Positions 54,439 through 62,014 of a stretch of 64,000 nt of DNA are shown one piece after another. The notes beneath the pieces are model-generated. The model made no database searches. It was not told where the DNA came from and saw only the letters and a list, made by a program, of their open reading frames with translations. Made by a program: the position numbers and the translations under genes. Source of the DNA: Aurantibacter_A sp039941195 (GTDB taxonomy: Bacteria; Bacteroidota; Bacteroidia; Flavobacteriales; Flavobacteriaceae); assembly GCF_039941195.1 (NCBI RefSeq), contig NZ_JBDVFA010000106.1, forward strand, positions 32,848 through 96,847. Direction: 5' to 3'. The first letter of the stretch is position 1, and each line of letters opens with the position of its first letter.

Positions 54439-55461
54439 ATGAGCAAGATTAAACTAGAATACATTTGGCTTGATGGTTACTTCCCAACTCAGAATTTGAG
54501 AAGTAAAACGAAAGTTGAAGAACATGAAAACTTCAAAGGAACATTGGAAGAATTGGGCAATTGGTCTTTTGATGGATCATCAACAAGACAAGCCGAAGGT
54601 GGATCTTCTGATTGCTTGCTTGTACCTGTTGCAATTTACCCAGACCCAGATCGTATAAACGGTTACTTAGTAATGACTGAAGTAATGAATGCTGATGGTA
54701 CGCCACACGTTTCTAACGGTAGAGCTACTATTGATGATGATGATAATGATTTTTGGTTTGGATTTGAGCAAGAATACTTTATAATGGATACCAAAACACA
54801 ACTACCTTTAGGTTTCCCAGTTGGTGGTTATCCTGCTCCACAAGGAATGTACTACTGTTCTGTAGGTGGTAAAAATACACACGGTAGAGGTTTAGTTGAA
54901 GAGCATGCTGATTTATGTATCGATGCTGGCTTAAACTTTGAAGGTATTAACCAAGAAGTTGCTTCTGGACAATGGGAATTTCAATTGTTCGCGAAAGGTG
55001 CTAAAAAAGCAGGTGATGAAATCTGGATTGCTAGATATTTATTAGACCGTTTAACTGAAAAGTATGGTTACTATATTGATTACCATCCAAAACCATTAGG
55101 TAAGGATATGGACTGGAATGGTTCTGGTATGCACGCAAACTTCTCTAATGAGATTTTAAGAACATGTGGTGATAAAGATGTTTATGCAAAAATTTGTGAA
55201 GCATTCCGCCCAGTGGTAAAAGAACACATTGCTGTATACGGTGAATTTAACGATCAGCGTTTAACTGGTTTACATGAAACGGCTGCTATTACAGATTTCT
55301 CTTGGGGAGTTTCTGATAGAGGTGCATCAATTCGTATTCCAATTATTGCAGTTGAAAAAGGATGGAAAGGTTGGTTAGAAGATCGTAGACCGGCTTCTAA
55401 TGGTGATCCATACAAGATTGCAGCAAGAATTATTAAGACAGTTAAAACGGCTGACGTTTAG
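54439..55461 (+). CDS. Glutamine synthetase type II (eukaryote-like)
   Basis: This 340-aa GSII starts with the beta-grasp domain (YIWLDGYFPTQNLRSKT, WSFDGSSTRQAEG) and continues with FWFGFEQEYFIMD, GINQEVASGQWEFQ, DWNGSGMHANFSN and DRGASIRIPI. It is the compact form otherwise found in eukaryotes, Rhizobium and some Bacteroidota. It is preceded by dyad D and a -7 box and followed by a strong terminator. Confidence 0.93.
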   Translation: MSKIKLEYIWLDGYFPTQNLRSKTKVEEHENFKGTLEELGNWSFDGSSTRQAEGGSSDCLLVPVAIYPDPDRINGYLVMTEVMNADGTPHVSNGRATIDDDDNDFWFGFEQEYFIMDTKTQLPLGFPVGGYPAPQGMYYCSVGGKNTHGRGLVEEHADLCIDAGLNFEGINQEVASGQWEFQLFAKGAKKAGDEIWIARYLLDRLTEKYGYYIDYHPKPLGKDMDWNGSGMHANFSNEILRTCGDKDVYAKICEAFRPVVKEHIAVYGEFNDQRLTGLHETAAITDFSWGVSDRGASIRIPIIAVEKGWKGWLEDRRPASNGDPYKIAARIIKTVKTADV

Positions 55462-55485
55462 AATAAAATTAATTGTTGATTATAT

Positions 55486-55518
55486 AAAAACGCTTTGGGC
55501 TCGCCTAAAGCGTTTTTT
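55486..55518 (+). terminator. Terminator after GSII
   Basis: An A/T- and G/C-matched stem AAAAACGCTTTgGG / CCtAAAGCGTTTTT closes a short loop (CTCG), with a T-run. This is a canonical intrinsic terminator. Confidence 0.82.
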
Positions 55519-55548
55519 GCATTTATAGACTTATTTTATTGTAAACCT

Positions 55549-56487
55549 TTATGAAATTGTCAAGTATACAAAAGCAAGATAAACTCCAAGCAAAATAATG
55601 CCATCGCGCCAACCAAGGCGTAATCCCTTTGGAATAAAAACAAGTGGTAGAATTAAAAAAGAAATTCCTAACATCCAAAAAATATCGTTACTCAACAAAG
55701 TATCATCCACCACACGAATAGGTGTTATTATCGAAGTGATTCCCAAAACAGCCAGGAGGTTAAAAATGTTCGAACCAATTAAATTTCCTAAAGAAATTGC
55801 TTTTTCCTTTTTTATAACCGCAATTATTGAAGCTGCTAATTCTGGAATACTAGTGCCGATAGAAACTACAGTTACCGCAATTACGCGTTCGCTTACTCCA
55901 TATAAAGTAGCCAAACCAACCGCACCACTAATCAATAATTCTGATCCTCCCCAAAGTGCCGTACCACCAAGTCCTAAAAACAAGACTAACTTATATAAAG
56001 GCAAAGGCTTATCATCTTCAGGTGCCTCATCTTCCACAGCCTGTTTTTGAAAACGTAATAAATACACCAAAAATAAAAACAAGACAGTAACCATAATTAT
56101 ACCTTCATATTGTTGCAATTCGCCATCGAAAAAAATAAAACCAAAGAATAATAAAGAAGCGGCCATCATCACTGGCCAGTCAGTGGTATAAAAAGTTTTA
56201 CGAACATCAATACTTCCTAACAGCACAGTAACTGCTAAAACCAAACCTAGGTTTGCAATATTAGAACCTACTACATTTCCGAGTGCCAAATCTGGAAAAC
56301 CATCCAATGCAGCTTTTATACTTACTATAAGTTCTGGAGCCGATGTCGCAAAAGACACCACTGTCATACCAATTACAATTTTAGGAATGTTTAATCGGAG
56401 TGATAAAGCAACTGCAGATTTCAAAAGCCAATTTCCACCTGCAATTAAAAGTGCAAGTCCAAGAACTATAAAAAGAAGATTCTGCAT
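55549..56487 (-). CDS. Calcium/sodium antiporter (CaCA family, YrbG-like)
   Basis: Start set at 56487 (MQNLLFIVLGLALLIAGG), the usual N-terminus. The 312-aa protein has about ten helices and the two alpha repeats: GMTVVSFATSAPELIVS with GNVVGSNIANLGLV, and AVTVVSIGTSIPELAAS with GNLIGSNIFNLLAV. It exchanges Na+ for Ca2+ or K+. It is monocistronic and ends about 30 bp beyond the GSII terminator. Confidence 0.92.
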   Translation of the reverse strand: MQNLLFIVLGLALLIAGGNWLLKSAVALSLRLNIPKIVIGMTVVSFATSAPELIVSIKAALDGFPDLALGNVVGSNIANLGLVLAVTVLLGSIDVRKTFYTTDWPVMMAASLLFFGFIFFDGELQQYEGIIMVTVLFLFLVYLLRFQKQAVEDEAPEDDKPLPLYKLVLFLGLGGTALWGGSELLISGAVGLATLYGVSERVIAVTVVSIGTSIPELAASIIAVIKKEKAISLGNLIGSNIFNLLAVLGITSIITPIRVVDDTLLSNDIFWMLGISFLILPLVFIPKGLRLGWRDGIILLGVYLAFVYLTIS

Positions 56488-57269
56488 TACTATTTTTTTT
56501 GTAAAGATAAAGGAGAACATTGAAATGCTGTCTCGTGTCAATTGATTTTTATAGCCAATGCAATTTATATACTTCTTGAAATTTCCAGATGCAATAAAAA
56601 GATGAAAACATCAAAAATGCCCATTTTTAGAACGAAAAACGCCTTGCTCACCAAAAAAACTTTAAAAATAGCCCTACAATTATTATAATTTATAATCATA
56701 AGTACATAATAAATTACAAATTATAATTTTATTGAAATATGAATGTATTAAATTAAAACTATTATCATCTTTTTGCTTTCATAATTGTATTCATACACAC
56801 AACTTTAACAGATTTTTCTTGCAAAATATATTGCTACCGAAGTATCTTATTAAGAACTCGTATTGACTTTTTCATTTACCTATGAATTTTGCATTTTGCA
56901 ACCTTATTTTGACATTTTTAGTTACCGTAGCTATGGCTATGCTTCCTGAAAAATAACTTCATAAGATTACAAAAGCCTTCATTCTCGGTTCCAAACAAAA
57001 AATCAATACGAATTCTGAAACAAACACCGAACAGTTTTCCTTTTTTTGTTGGCCAATAAGATGAAACGGTTCACCGAGTACTATTTACTCAAACCCTTTA
57101 AAGGGTTCAACCTTAAAACCATCATATATGTTCGTACTAGCTAAATTTCTTTTTTATCTACTCATATCACTGATCATGATATTTGTCTGAAGTGAATCCT
57201 TATAGGCCTATATTAATTGAGCTGCCAATTGGCAGCTCTTTCTACTTATATTTGTACAAATCAATTGTT
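56488..57269. other. 782-bp gene-poor, A/T-rich stretch
   Basis: I see no convincing gene. It holds A/T-rich segments, a perfect 16-bp palindrome AACCCTTTAAAGGGTT (57092-57107), a 24-codon hydrophobic reading frame starting at ATG 56882 that I do not call, and a 20-bp perfect palindrome (57219-57238) before the next gene. Confidence 0.5.
57219..57238. repeat. 20-bp perfect palindrome
   Basis: GAGCTGCCAATTGGCAGCTC reads the same on both strands. It is followed by CTTTCTAC and, 10 bp on, a TATATTTG -7 box (57248-57255) for the 50-aa gene. It could be an operator or a tight terminator hairpin (AATT loop). Confidence 0.6.
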
Positions 57270-57422
57270 ATGAAAAAGTCTTTATTTCAATTTTTGGCAA
57301 AGTTGAATAAGCTACTCCTCCCCTCTTTTACTAAAAAAAGAGTTGATCTTGCGAAAGCTTCAAAGATTCAACTGGCTATTATTGGGTGGCGTTATTATGT
57401 TACCACCAATGCACTGGGTTAG
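57270..57422 (+). CDS. 50-aa conserved basic protein (SsrA-binding-like name in flavobacteria)
   Basis: A 50-aa protein with MKKSLFQFLAKLNKLLLPS, then KASKIQLAIIGWRYYVT and end NALG. This short basic protein is conserved in flavobacteria and often labelled SsrA-binding protein, though it is far too short to be SmpB. Its function is unknown. A -7 box TATATTTG lies 14 bp upstream. It overlaps the convergent apt gene by 4 bp. Confidence 0.8.
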   Translation: MKKSLFQFLAKLNKLLLPSFTKKRVDLAKASKIQLAIIGWRYYVTTNALG

Positions 57423-57931
57423 TAATGCATTATCGATTGCACATCAAAGGCATTTAGCTTTGTTCTACCTTTAAGAAAATCCAGTTCGATTAAGAAATTA
57501 CATTGTACTACTGTTCCACCTAATCGTTCTACTAATTTACAAGTCGCTTCTGCGGTTCCACCAGTAGCCAACACATCATCATGCACGAGAACTTTATCTC
57601 CTTTTTGAATAGCATCGGTATGTATTTCTAAGGTATCTTTCCCATATTCTAAGCCATACGTTTCACTAATAGATGCACTAGGTAGTTTACCAGCTTTTCG
57701 TATGGGAACAAAACCAGCATTAAGTTGCACTGCAAGCATGGGGGCGAAAAAGAAACCACGACTTTCCATGCCCACTACTTTGTCAATTTTCTGGTCACCT
57801 AAAAAATTCTGCAGTGCTGTTAAGGCATATTTAATCGCATCGGGATTCTTTAAGAGCGGCGTAAGGTCTTTAAACACGATGCCTTCGGAAGGAAAATCTT
57901 GAATATCTCGAATGTAGTCTTTTAGATTCAT
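57419..57931 (-). CDS. apt: Adenine phosphoribosyltransferase
   Basis: This 170-aa salvage enzyme converts adenine and PRPP to AMP. The start IRDIQDFPSEGIVFKDLTPLL and the PRPP-binding VLVHDDVLATGGTAEA are diagnostic, and VGMESRGFFFAPMLA is also intact. Length is standard. It is divergent from tRNA-Arg. Confidence 0.95.
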   Translation of the reverse strand: MNLKDYIRDIQDFPSEGIVFKDLTPLLKNPDAIKYALTALQNFLGDQKIDKVVGMESRGFFFAPMLAVQLNAGFVPIRKAGKLPSASISETYGLEYGKDTLEIHTDAIQKGDKVLVHDDVLATGGTAEATCKLVERLGGTVVQCNFLIELDFLKGRTKLNAFDVQSIMHY

Positions 57932-57949
57932 TATTATGTGCTGCTAATT

Positions 57950-57979
57950 TTGCAGTAAATGTAAAAAGAAATATATTTG
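57950..57979 (+). promoter_or_regulatory. tRNA-Arg promoter
   Basis: TTG (57950-57952), 19-bp spacer, TATATTTG (57972-57979): a perfect Bacteroidota promoter ending 24 bp before the tRNA. Confidence 0.8.
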
Positions 57980-58003
57980 CACCCCTTTAAAACGGGAATT
58001 ATC

Positions 58004-58077
58004 GGCCTCGTGGCGCAACTGAATAGCGCACTTGATTACGGCTCAAGAGGTTACAGGTTTGAATCCTGTCGAGGTCA
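58004..58077 (+). tRNA. tRNA-Arg (ACG anticodon)
   Basis: The cloverleaf folds: acceptor GGCCTCG/CGAGGTC (one G-T pair), anticodon stem CTTGA/TCAAG around loop TTACGGC with anticodon ACG, T arm ACAGG TTTGAAT CCTGT, discriminator A. CCA is not encoded. It reads CGN Arg codons. It has its own promoter, and copies of its 3' end occur twice downstream. Confidence 0.93.
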
Positions 58078-58082
58078 CTTAA

Positions 58083-58208
58083 AGCAGAAAGTCCATTCTA
58101 ATTACGGAATGGACTTTTTTGTTTTTCAGAAAGACAGAAAATACCAATTTTCTGGAATTGGAGAAAAACAAAAAAGAGAATGGCGCAGCCATGGACTTTC
58201 TATTTTCA
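58083..58208. repeat. 126-bp duplicated cassette, copy 1
   Basis: Contains the hairpin AGTCCATTC/GGAATGGACT followed by TTTTTT, which is the tRNA terminator, then a further A-rich region. It matches copy 2 (58259-58384) at 123 of 126 positions. Confidence 0.85.
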
Positions 58209-58258
58209 ATCGAGAGCTCAATAGGATATTTAATCCTGTGGCTATAAAAAAAATTAGC

Positions 58259-58384
58259 AGCAGAAAGTCCATTCTAATTACGGAATGGACTTTTTTGTTT
58301 TTCAGAAAGACAGAAAATACCAATTTTCTGGAATTGGAGAAAAACAAAAAAGAGAATGGCATAGCCATAGACTTTCTATTTTCA
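58259..58384. repeat. 126-bp duplicated cassette, copy 2
   Basis: Near-identical to 58083-58208 (three substitutions seen), in the same orientation, including the terminator hairpin and T-run. A 50-bp spacer separates the copies. Confidence 0.85.
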
Positions 58385-58397
58385 CATGGGAGTTCTA

Positions 58398-58512
58398 AGG
58401 AAAGACGAAGTCACACCTGCCGAGGTCACGAATAAATAAAATAATGGCACGGCAATCGAGCTCGCTTGAGATTGCAAGAGGATTTGTTTTATTTTCAAAG
58501 CGGAGCTTTGTC
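58398..58512. repeat. 115-bp tandem repeat, unit 1 with tRNA 3' end
   Basis: Begins AGGAAAGACG, then CACCTGCCGAGGTCACG, which copies the 3' part of tRNA-Arg (CCTGTCGAGGTCAC) with one change, then a spacer ending GCGGAGCTTTGTC. Unit 2 follows with no gap. Confidence 0.82.
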
Positions 58513-58649
58513 AGGAAAGACGTAGTCACTCCTGACGAGGTCACGAATGAATAAAACAATAACACGAAAATCAAGCTTGCTTAAGAAAGTAAGTGGATTT
58601 GTTTTATTTTCAAAGCGGAGCTTTGTCAGGGAAGACGCAGTCACCCCTG
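58513..58649. repeat. 115-bp tandem repeat, unit 2 and partial unit 3
   Basis: Unit 2 runs 58513-58627 with CCTGACGAGGTCACG at 58531-58545. A partial third unit from 58628 reads AGGGAAGACGCAGTCACCCCTGC and stops. Units 1 and 2 are exactly 115 bp; the flanks of CCTGnCGAGGTCAC pair like a T arm. Confidence 0.8.
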
Positions 58650-58725
58650 CTTTTATTCTCAAACCAATTTTTTCCAAAAATCACTCGACCTGACTTTCGT
58701 GTAGGTGTTCAAAATAGAGTTATAA

Positions 58726-58811
58726 AAAGACAGAAAACATCAGTTTTCTAGGATTGAAGAAAAACAAAAAATCTGCAGGCCTAGCTACTTACTATTTTCA
58801 CGTGGGAGCTC
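58726..58811. repeat. Degenerate third copy of the 126-bp cassette
   Basis: AAAGACAGAAAACATCAGTT and CACGTGGGAGCTCC resemble the second half and right flank of the 126-bp cassette, with several changes and no terminator hairpin. It suggests repeated duplication downstream of the tRNA. Confidence 0.55.
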
Positions 58812-58946
58812 CATTTATAATAATTTACCTTGCTGCTCACTTTTCACTAAGGTGTATTTGGTTCAGATAAAGTCGGATTTTTATAACGTTTAAATGGGCG
58901 CAATAATAATGCCGATGCCGCTGAAGACAATATTCATAGTTTTAAT

Positions 58947-59708
58947 TTAATTACTTTTTATCCAGGCAATAATACTGTTGTTATAGCTTTTGTATACCAC
59001 CAAAGACCAGTCGCCCTGATCCTTAATCACAGTTACCCTCTGATTTTCTATAGCTCTTATTTGATTTCCGGGTCTTGGTTCACCTGTGCACGGGTCTTTT
59101 GTTTCCGAATCATCAACTACTGGAGTTGTTCTTAACATTCCTGTAACTTCTTTTTGTTTAAATTCAGGATTGAGATTAGTAATCTGGGTATTATGGTGGT
59201 AGCTTAATAGGTCTTCCACTATTTCATTATTAGCACCAATTGTTACCTCAAAAAGCAAATTTATTTCAATACAGCCCACATATGGAGTGTATACAGAAAT
59301 AGTTGTCTTTTCTGCTTGCTTTATGAAAACGACTTCTCCTGGGCCATCCCATATTTCAATAAAGTCCTTACCGTTATTTGCAAAAAGAACAATTGCCTTA
59401 TGGAGTTGTTGCTCTTGATAAATAATATCTTTAAGGCCATCATTATTAAAATCTACCAAATGAACATTTTTGGCAATTATTGAAAATACATCAGCCTCTC
59501 CATTTTTTGAATAAAATTTCGAATTCTTAAATTTCGTAAAGCCAGTAGTGTCTTTTTTATATTCAAAATCATGTGGCAATTGTAATAAGCTTATCTGCTC
59601 TTTTAAAGCAGTAGTAGGATTAACACTTTTAGTTTGAGCAAACGCACAGGAGATTATTAAAAGCGCTACCAAAAGCATTAGAATATTTACTTTTTTAGAT
59701 TTTCTCAT
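58947..59708 (-). CDS. Secreted protein with FG-GAP-like and SH3-like parts
   Basis: This 253-aa protein has a signal peptide (to CAFAQ), a calcium-loop motif VDFNNDGLKDIIY near residue 95, and a C-terminal SH3b-like stretch (MLRTTPVVDD, then QRVTVIKDQGDWSLVVY). I do not recognise the full family. Gene order with the next two genes is the same strand but with long gaps. Confidence 0.65.
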   Translation of the reverse strand: MRKSKKVNILMLLVALLIISCAFAQTKSVNPTTALKEQISLLQLPHDFEYKKDTTGFTKFKNSKFYSKNGEADVFSIIAKNVHLVDFNNDGLKDIIYQEQQLHKAIVLFANNGKDFIEIWDGPGEVVFIKQAEKTTISVYTPYVGCIEINLLFEVTIGANNEIVEDLLSYHHNTQITNLNPEFKQKEVTGMLRTTPVVDDSETKDPCTGEPRPGNQIRAIENQRVTVIKDQGDWSLVVYKSYNNSIIAWIKSN

Positions 59709-59969
59709 AGACTAGGCTTTATTATATAGTGCTTTGGTGAAAGAAGTATTCGTGTAAATCATTGCTTTTATTAATTATCTTTAAACCTATAAGCACACCA
59801 TTTTGCATTGTACGTCTACTATTTTCCATACCGATATACTTTGCGATGTCTAGGTTCACTAACACAACAGTCCAATGCTTTTTTTATCTAATGCTACAGC
59901 CACCCGACAATCCTCTTTGTTCTGCTCTCAGCCGTATACTCACAGATTATTAATAGCTCCGTTTTTATT

Positions 59970-61247
59970 TCATTTATAAGTTTCACCATCAAATTTTAAC
60001 CATATTTTCTTACGTGTAACATCTTTTTCAGATTCGCATTCGCCATCTTCTGGTATATAATCTATACTATGCGTTATTGTACTCTTCGCGATGATATCGA
60101 AAAAACCATTGGTTAATTTTTCAGAGATAATAAGAATCTTTTTTTCTTCTGTAAATTCTCCTGCACAGTTGGTATCCCATTCGCCGCCGTAATCCATTAC
60201 ATTATAATTATGGAGTACTTTTTTTAAAGCGTCCCCAGATTTTACAAATAGCGAAATGGTTTTCTTGAGGTATGGATTTGGTCGAGATGACCCTAAATAA
60301 CTCACACGAATACCAAAAGCCCTTTTGTCCTTCACTAGCATATAAGGTGCGGTATCTATAGTTATTTCGGTGAGGCGTATGGCATCTGACACCCACTCAT
60401 TGGTCATAGAGCTTTCAAAGAATTTATGGGTTACTTTTCCTGTAATACTATGTACTAGTGTAACGTGACTATCAAGTTCAAAATAATTTTCAGCGCTATT
60501 AACAATCTCAGGAATCACAACAACGATTTCGTTTGGGCGATGTGGTAATTCTTTGGATGTAATTAAATCAGTTTTTATTTTTAGAAGCTTTAGGCCGAGT
60601 TGGTCTATGACCATAGCAATCAATGCAAAATTTTCAACCGTTTCGCTCAAGTTTTTAGTGTCTAGCGCTACTATTGTTCCATCTAGATGGATGTTATATT
60701 CATCTTGCTCAATTTCCTTTTTTTCCGACCAAAAAATTCGGTTAACAATAATATTATGGTCGCTAATTCGAGACTTTATTCTCGACATTCCCTCGGCTAT
60801 TTCATCGTATGCTATGACTTGACTGTCGATAATATCGCCTTTTAAGCTATAGTTAATCAAGATGGATTCCATTTCGTGATCTCCTTTTTTAATGGTTACG
60901 ACTATGGAATAGAAATTCTCAGATAATGGAATTTTATAGGAAGCAATTGCTAAATAGTTATAGCCTTCTTTGTAAAAATCAGGGTATATTTTTTCTAATT
61001 TCAATGCCCTTACATCGACATTATTGTAGTCTTCGGGTTCAATAAAACTATCAAAATTTCTATCATCAATGAAAGGGAGTGTTCTGGTTCTAGTAGCTTC
61101 AACCTCTTGCTTAAAACCGACCGCCTCTTTACCATTTAAAGATATACCTGTAGCTTCTTGTGCAGTCGCCGCCTCGTGTACTTGAGCATAAGTGTACATT
61201 GTGCACAGCAGTAATAAGTGTACTATTTTTATTTTTTTATATAACAT
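59970..61247 (-). CDS. Secreted protein of unknown function
   Basis: This 425-aa protein has a signal peptide (MLYKKIKIVHLLLLCTMYTYAQ). The rest shows repeating beta-rich segments and two cysteines near the C-terminus (NCAGEF, ECESEK). It has no recognisable motif. It overlaps the 113-aa membrane protein gene upstream by 11 bp, so the two are coupled. Confidence 0.65.
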   Translation of the reverse strand: MLYKKIKIVHLLLLCTMYTYAQVHEAATAQEATGISLNGKEAVGFKQEVEATRTRTLPFIDDRNFDSFIEPEDYNNVDVRALKLEKIYPDFYKEGYNYLAIASYKIPLSENFYSIVVTIKKGDHEMESILINYSLKGDIIDSQVIAYDEIAEGMSRIKSRISDHNIIVNRIFWSEKKEIEQDEYNIHLDGTIVALDTKNLSETVENFALIAMVIDQLGLKLLKIKTDLITSKELPHRPNEIVVVIPEIVNSAENYFELDSHVTLVHSITGKVTHKFFESSMTNEWVSDAIRLTEITIDTAPYMLVKDKRAFGIRVSYLGSSRPNPYLKKTISLFVKSGDALKKVLHNYNVMDYGGEWDTNCAGEFTEEKKILIISEKLTNGFFDIIAKSTITHSIDYIPEDGECESEKDVTRKKIWLKFDGETYK

Positions 61248-61578
61248 CGATTACTTTTTCTAAAACATAATGTGTTACCCCGATTACTACAGCAATCAAC
61301 ACTAGAATAGCAAAACGTGTAATCGTTGCTATTTTATGTTGGCTTAATTTCTTTTTCAAATAGAAAACATCCAAAAGAATAAATACCAAGGCTATGATAG
61401 CGCCAATATAAAGGCCGACATGTACCAAGGCATAATTGTATATTATAGTGCCTATTACTTGTAAAAAACCGTTGCCGGTTTCTTTTGGTCCTAAAACAAA
61501 ATACATGTGGCAAATACCCAATAGGATGGCTACAACTATCCATATTAGATATACTAGTATCTGTTTTAAGATTTTCAT
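61237..61578 (-). CDS. Small membrane protein
   Basis: This 113-aa product has about three membrane helices (residues 8-28, 48-72 and 86-108), with a charged KKKLSQHKIAT loop. It overlaps the next secreted-protein gene by 11 bp, so the pair is translationally coupled. The family is not recognised. Confidence 0.6.
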   Translation of the reverse strand: MKILKQILVYLIWIVVAILLGICHMYFVLGPKETGNGFLQVIGTIIYNYALVHVGLYIGAIIALVFILLDVFYLKKKLSQHKIATITRFAILVLIAVVIGVTHYVLEKVIDVI

Positions 61579-62014
61579 TTATGCTTTATTAAAGCCGTAA
61601 TATGATACGTAATGATTTAGGTAATTATAGAACCAGTATATCATGAACTTATTTTAAACTGTCCATTTAATTTTAAAGCCTTACCTATTAAAATTGGAGT
61701 TAAAAGTGCTTTTTTCCTAAAATTAACGCAAGAAAGTATTAGATAAATAAACTAATACCTATGGTATCTCATACATTTTTGCTTCCGTTCGTATGCCGCT
61801 ATGACCTTCGTTTTATTATACGCACACTCTTTTTATGAGCATAGCAGGAAACGTACCTAGCATCATTTATTAGACACAAATTGATTCGCGATGAAAAAAT
61901 CTCGCGTAACAGCTTTTCTGTAAACAAAAAAATACGGTATGATTGATAGGCCTTTTATAAACAAAGAACCACCTACAGTTTAAAGTTGTAAGTGGCTCTC
62001 TAGATTGTATTATA
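61579..62014. other. Gene-free 436-bp stretch
   Basis: No gene is visible. The right end holds the terminator of the cadherin-type lipoprotein gene (61966-61998). The remainder shows no notable repeat or promoter that I can support. Confidence 0.55.
61966..61998 (-). terminator. Terminator of the cadherin-repeat gene
   Basis: On the minus strand GAGCCACTTACA and TGTAGGTGGTTC form a 12-bp stem with two G-T pairs and a 9-bp loop, ending in a T-rich tract, 16 bp after the stop codon. Confidence 0.7.

Noticed and set aside
56882..56956. 24-residue hydrophobic frame (MNFAFCNLILTF...)
   Set aside because: No matched promoter or ribosome-binding site and no recognisable relative; too short to support as a gene.
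57977..58435. 152-residue open frame over tRNA-Arg and repeats
   Set aside because: It covers a clear tRNA and duplicated terminator cassettes; the repeated peptide simply mirrors the DNA duplication.
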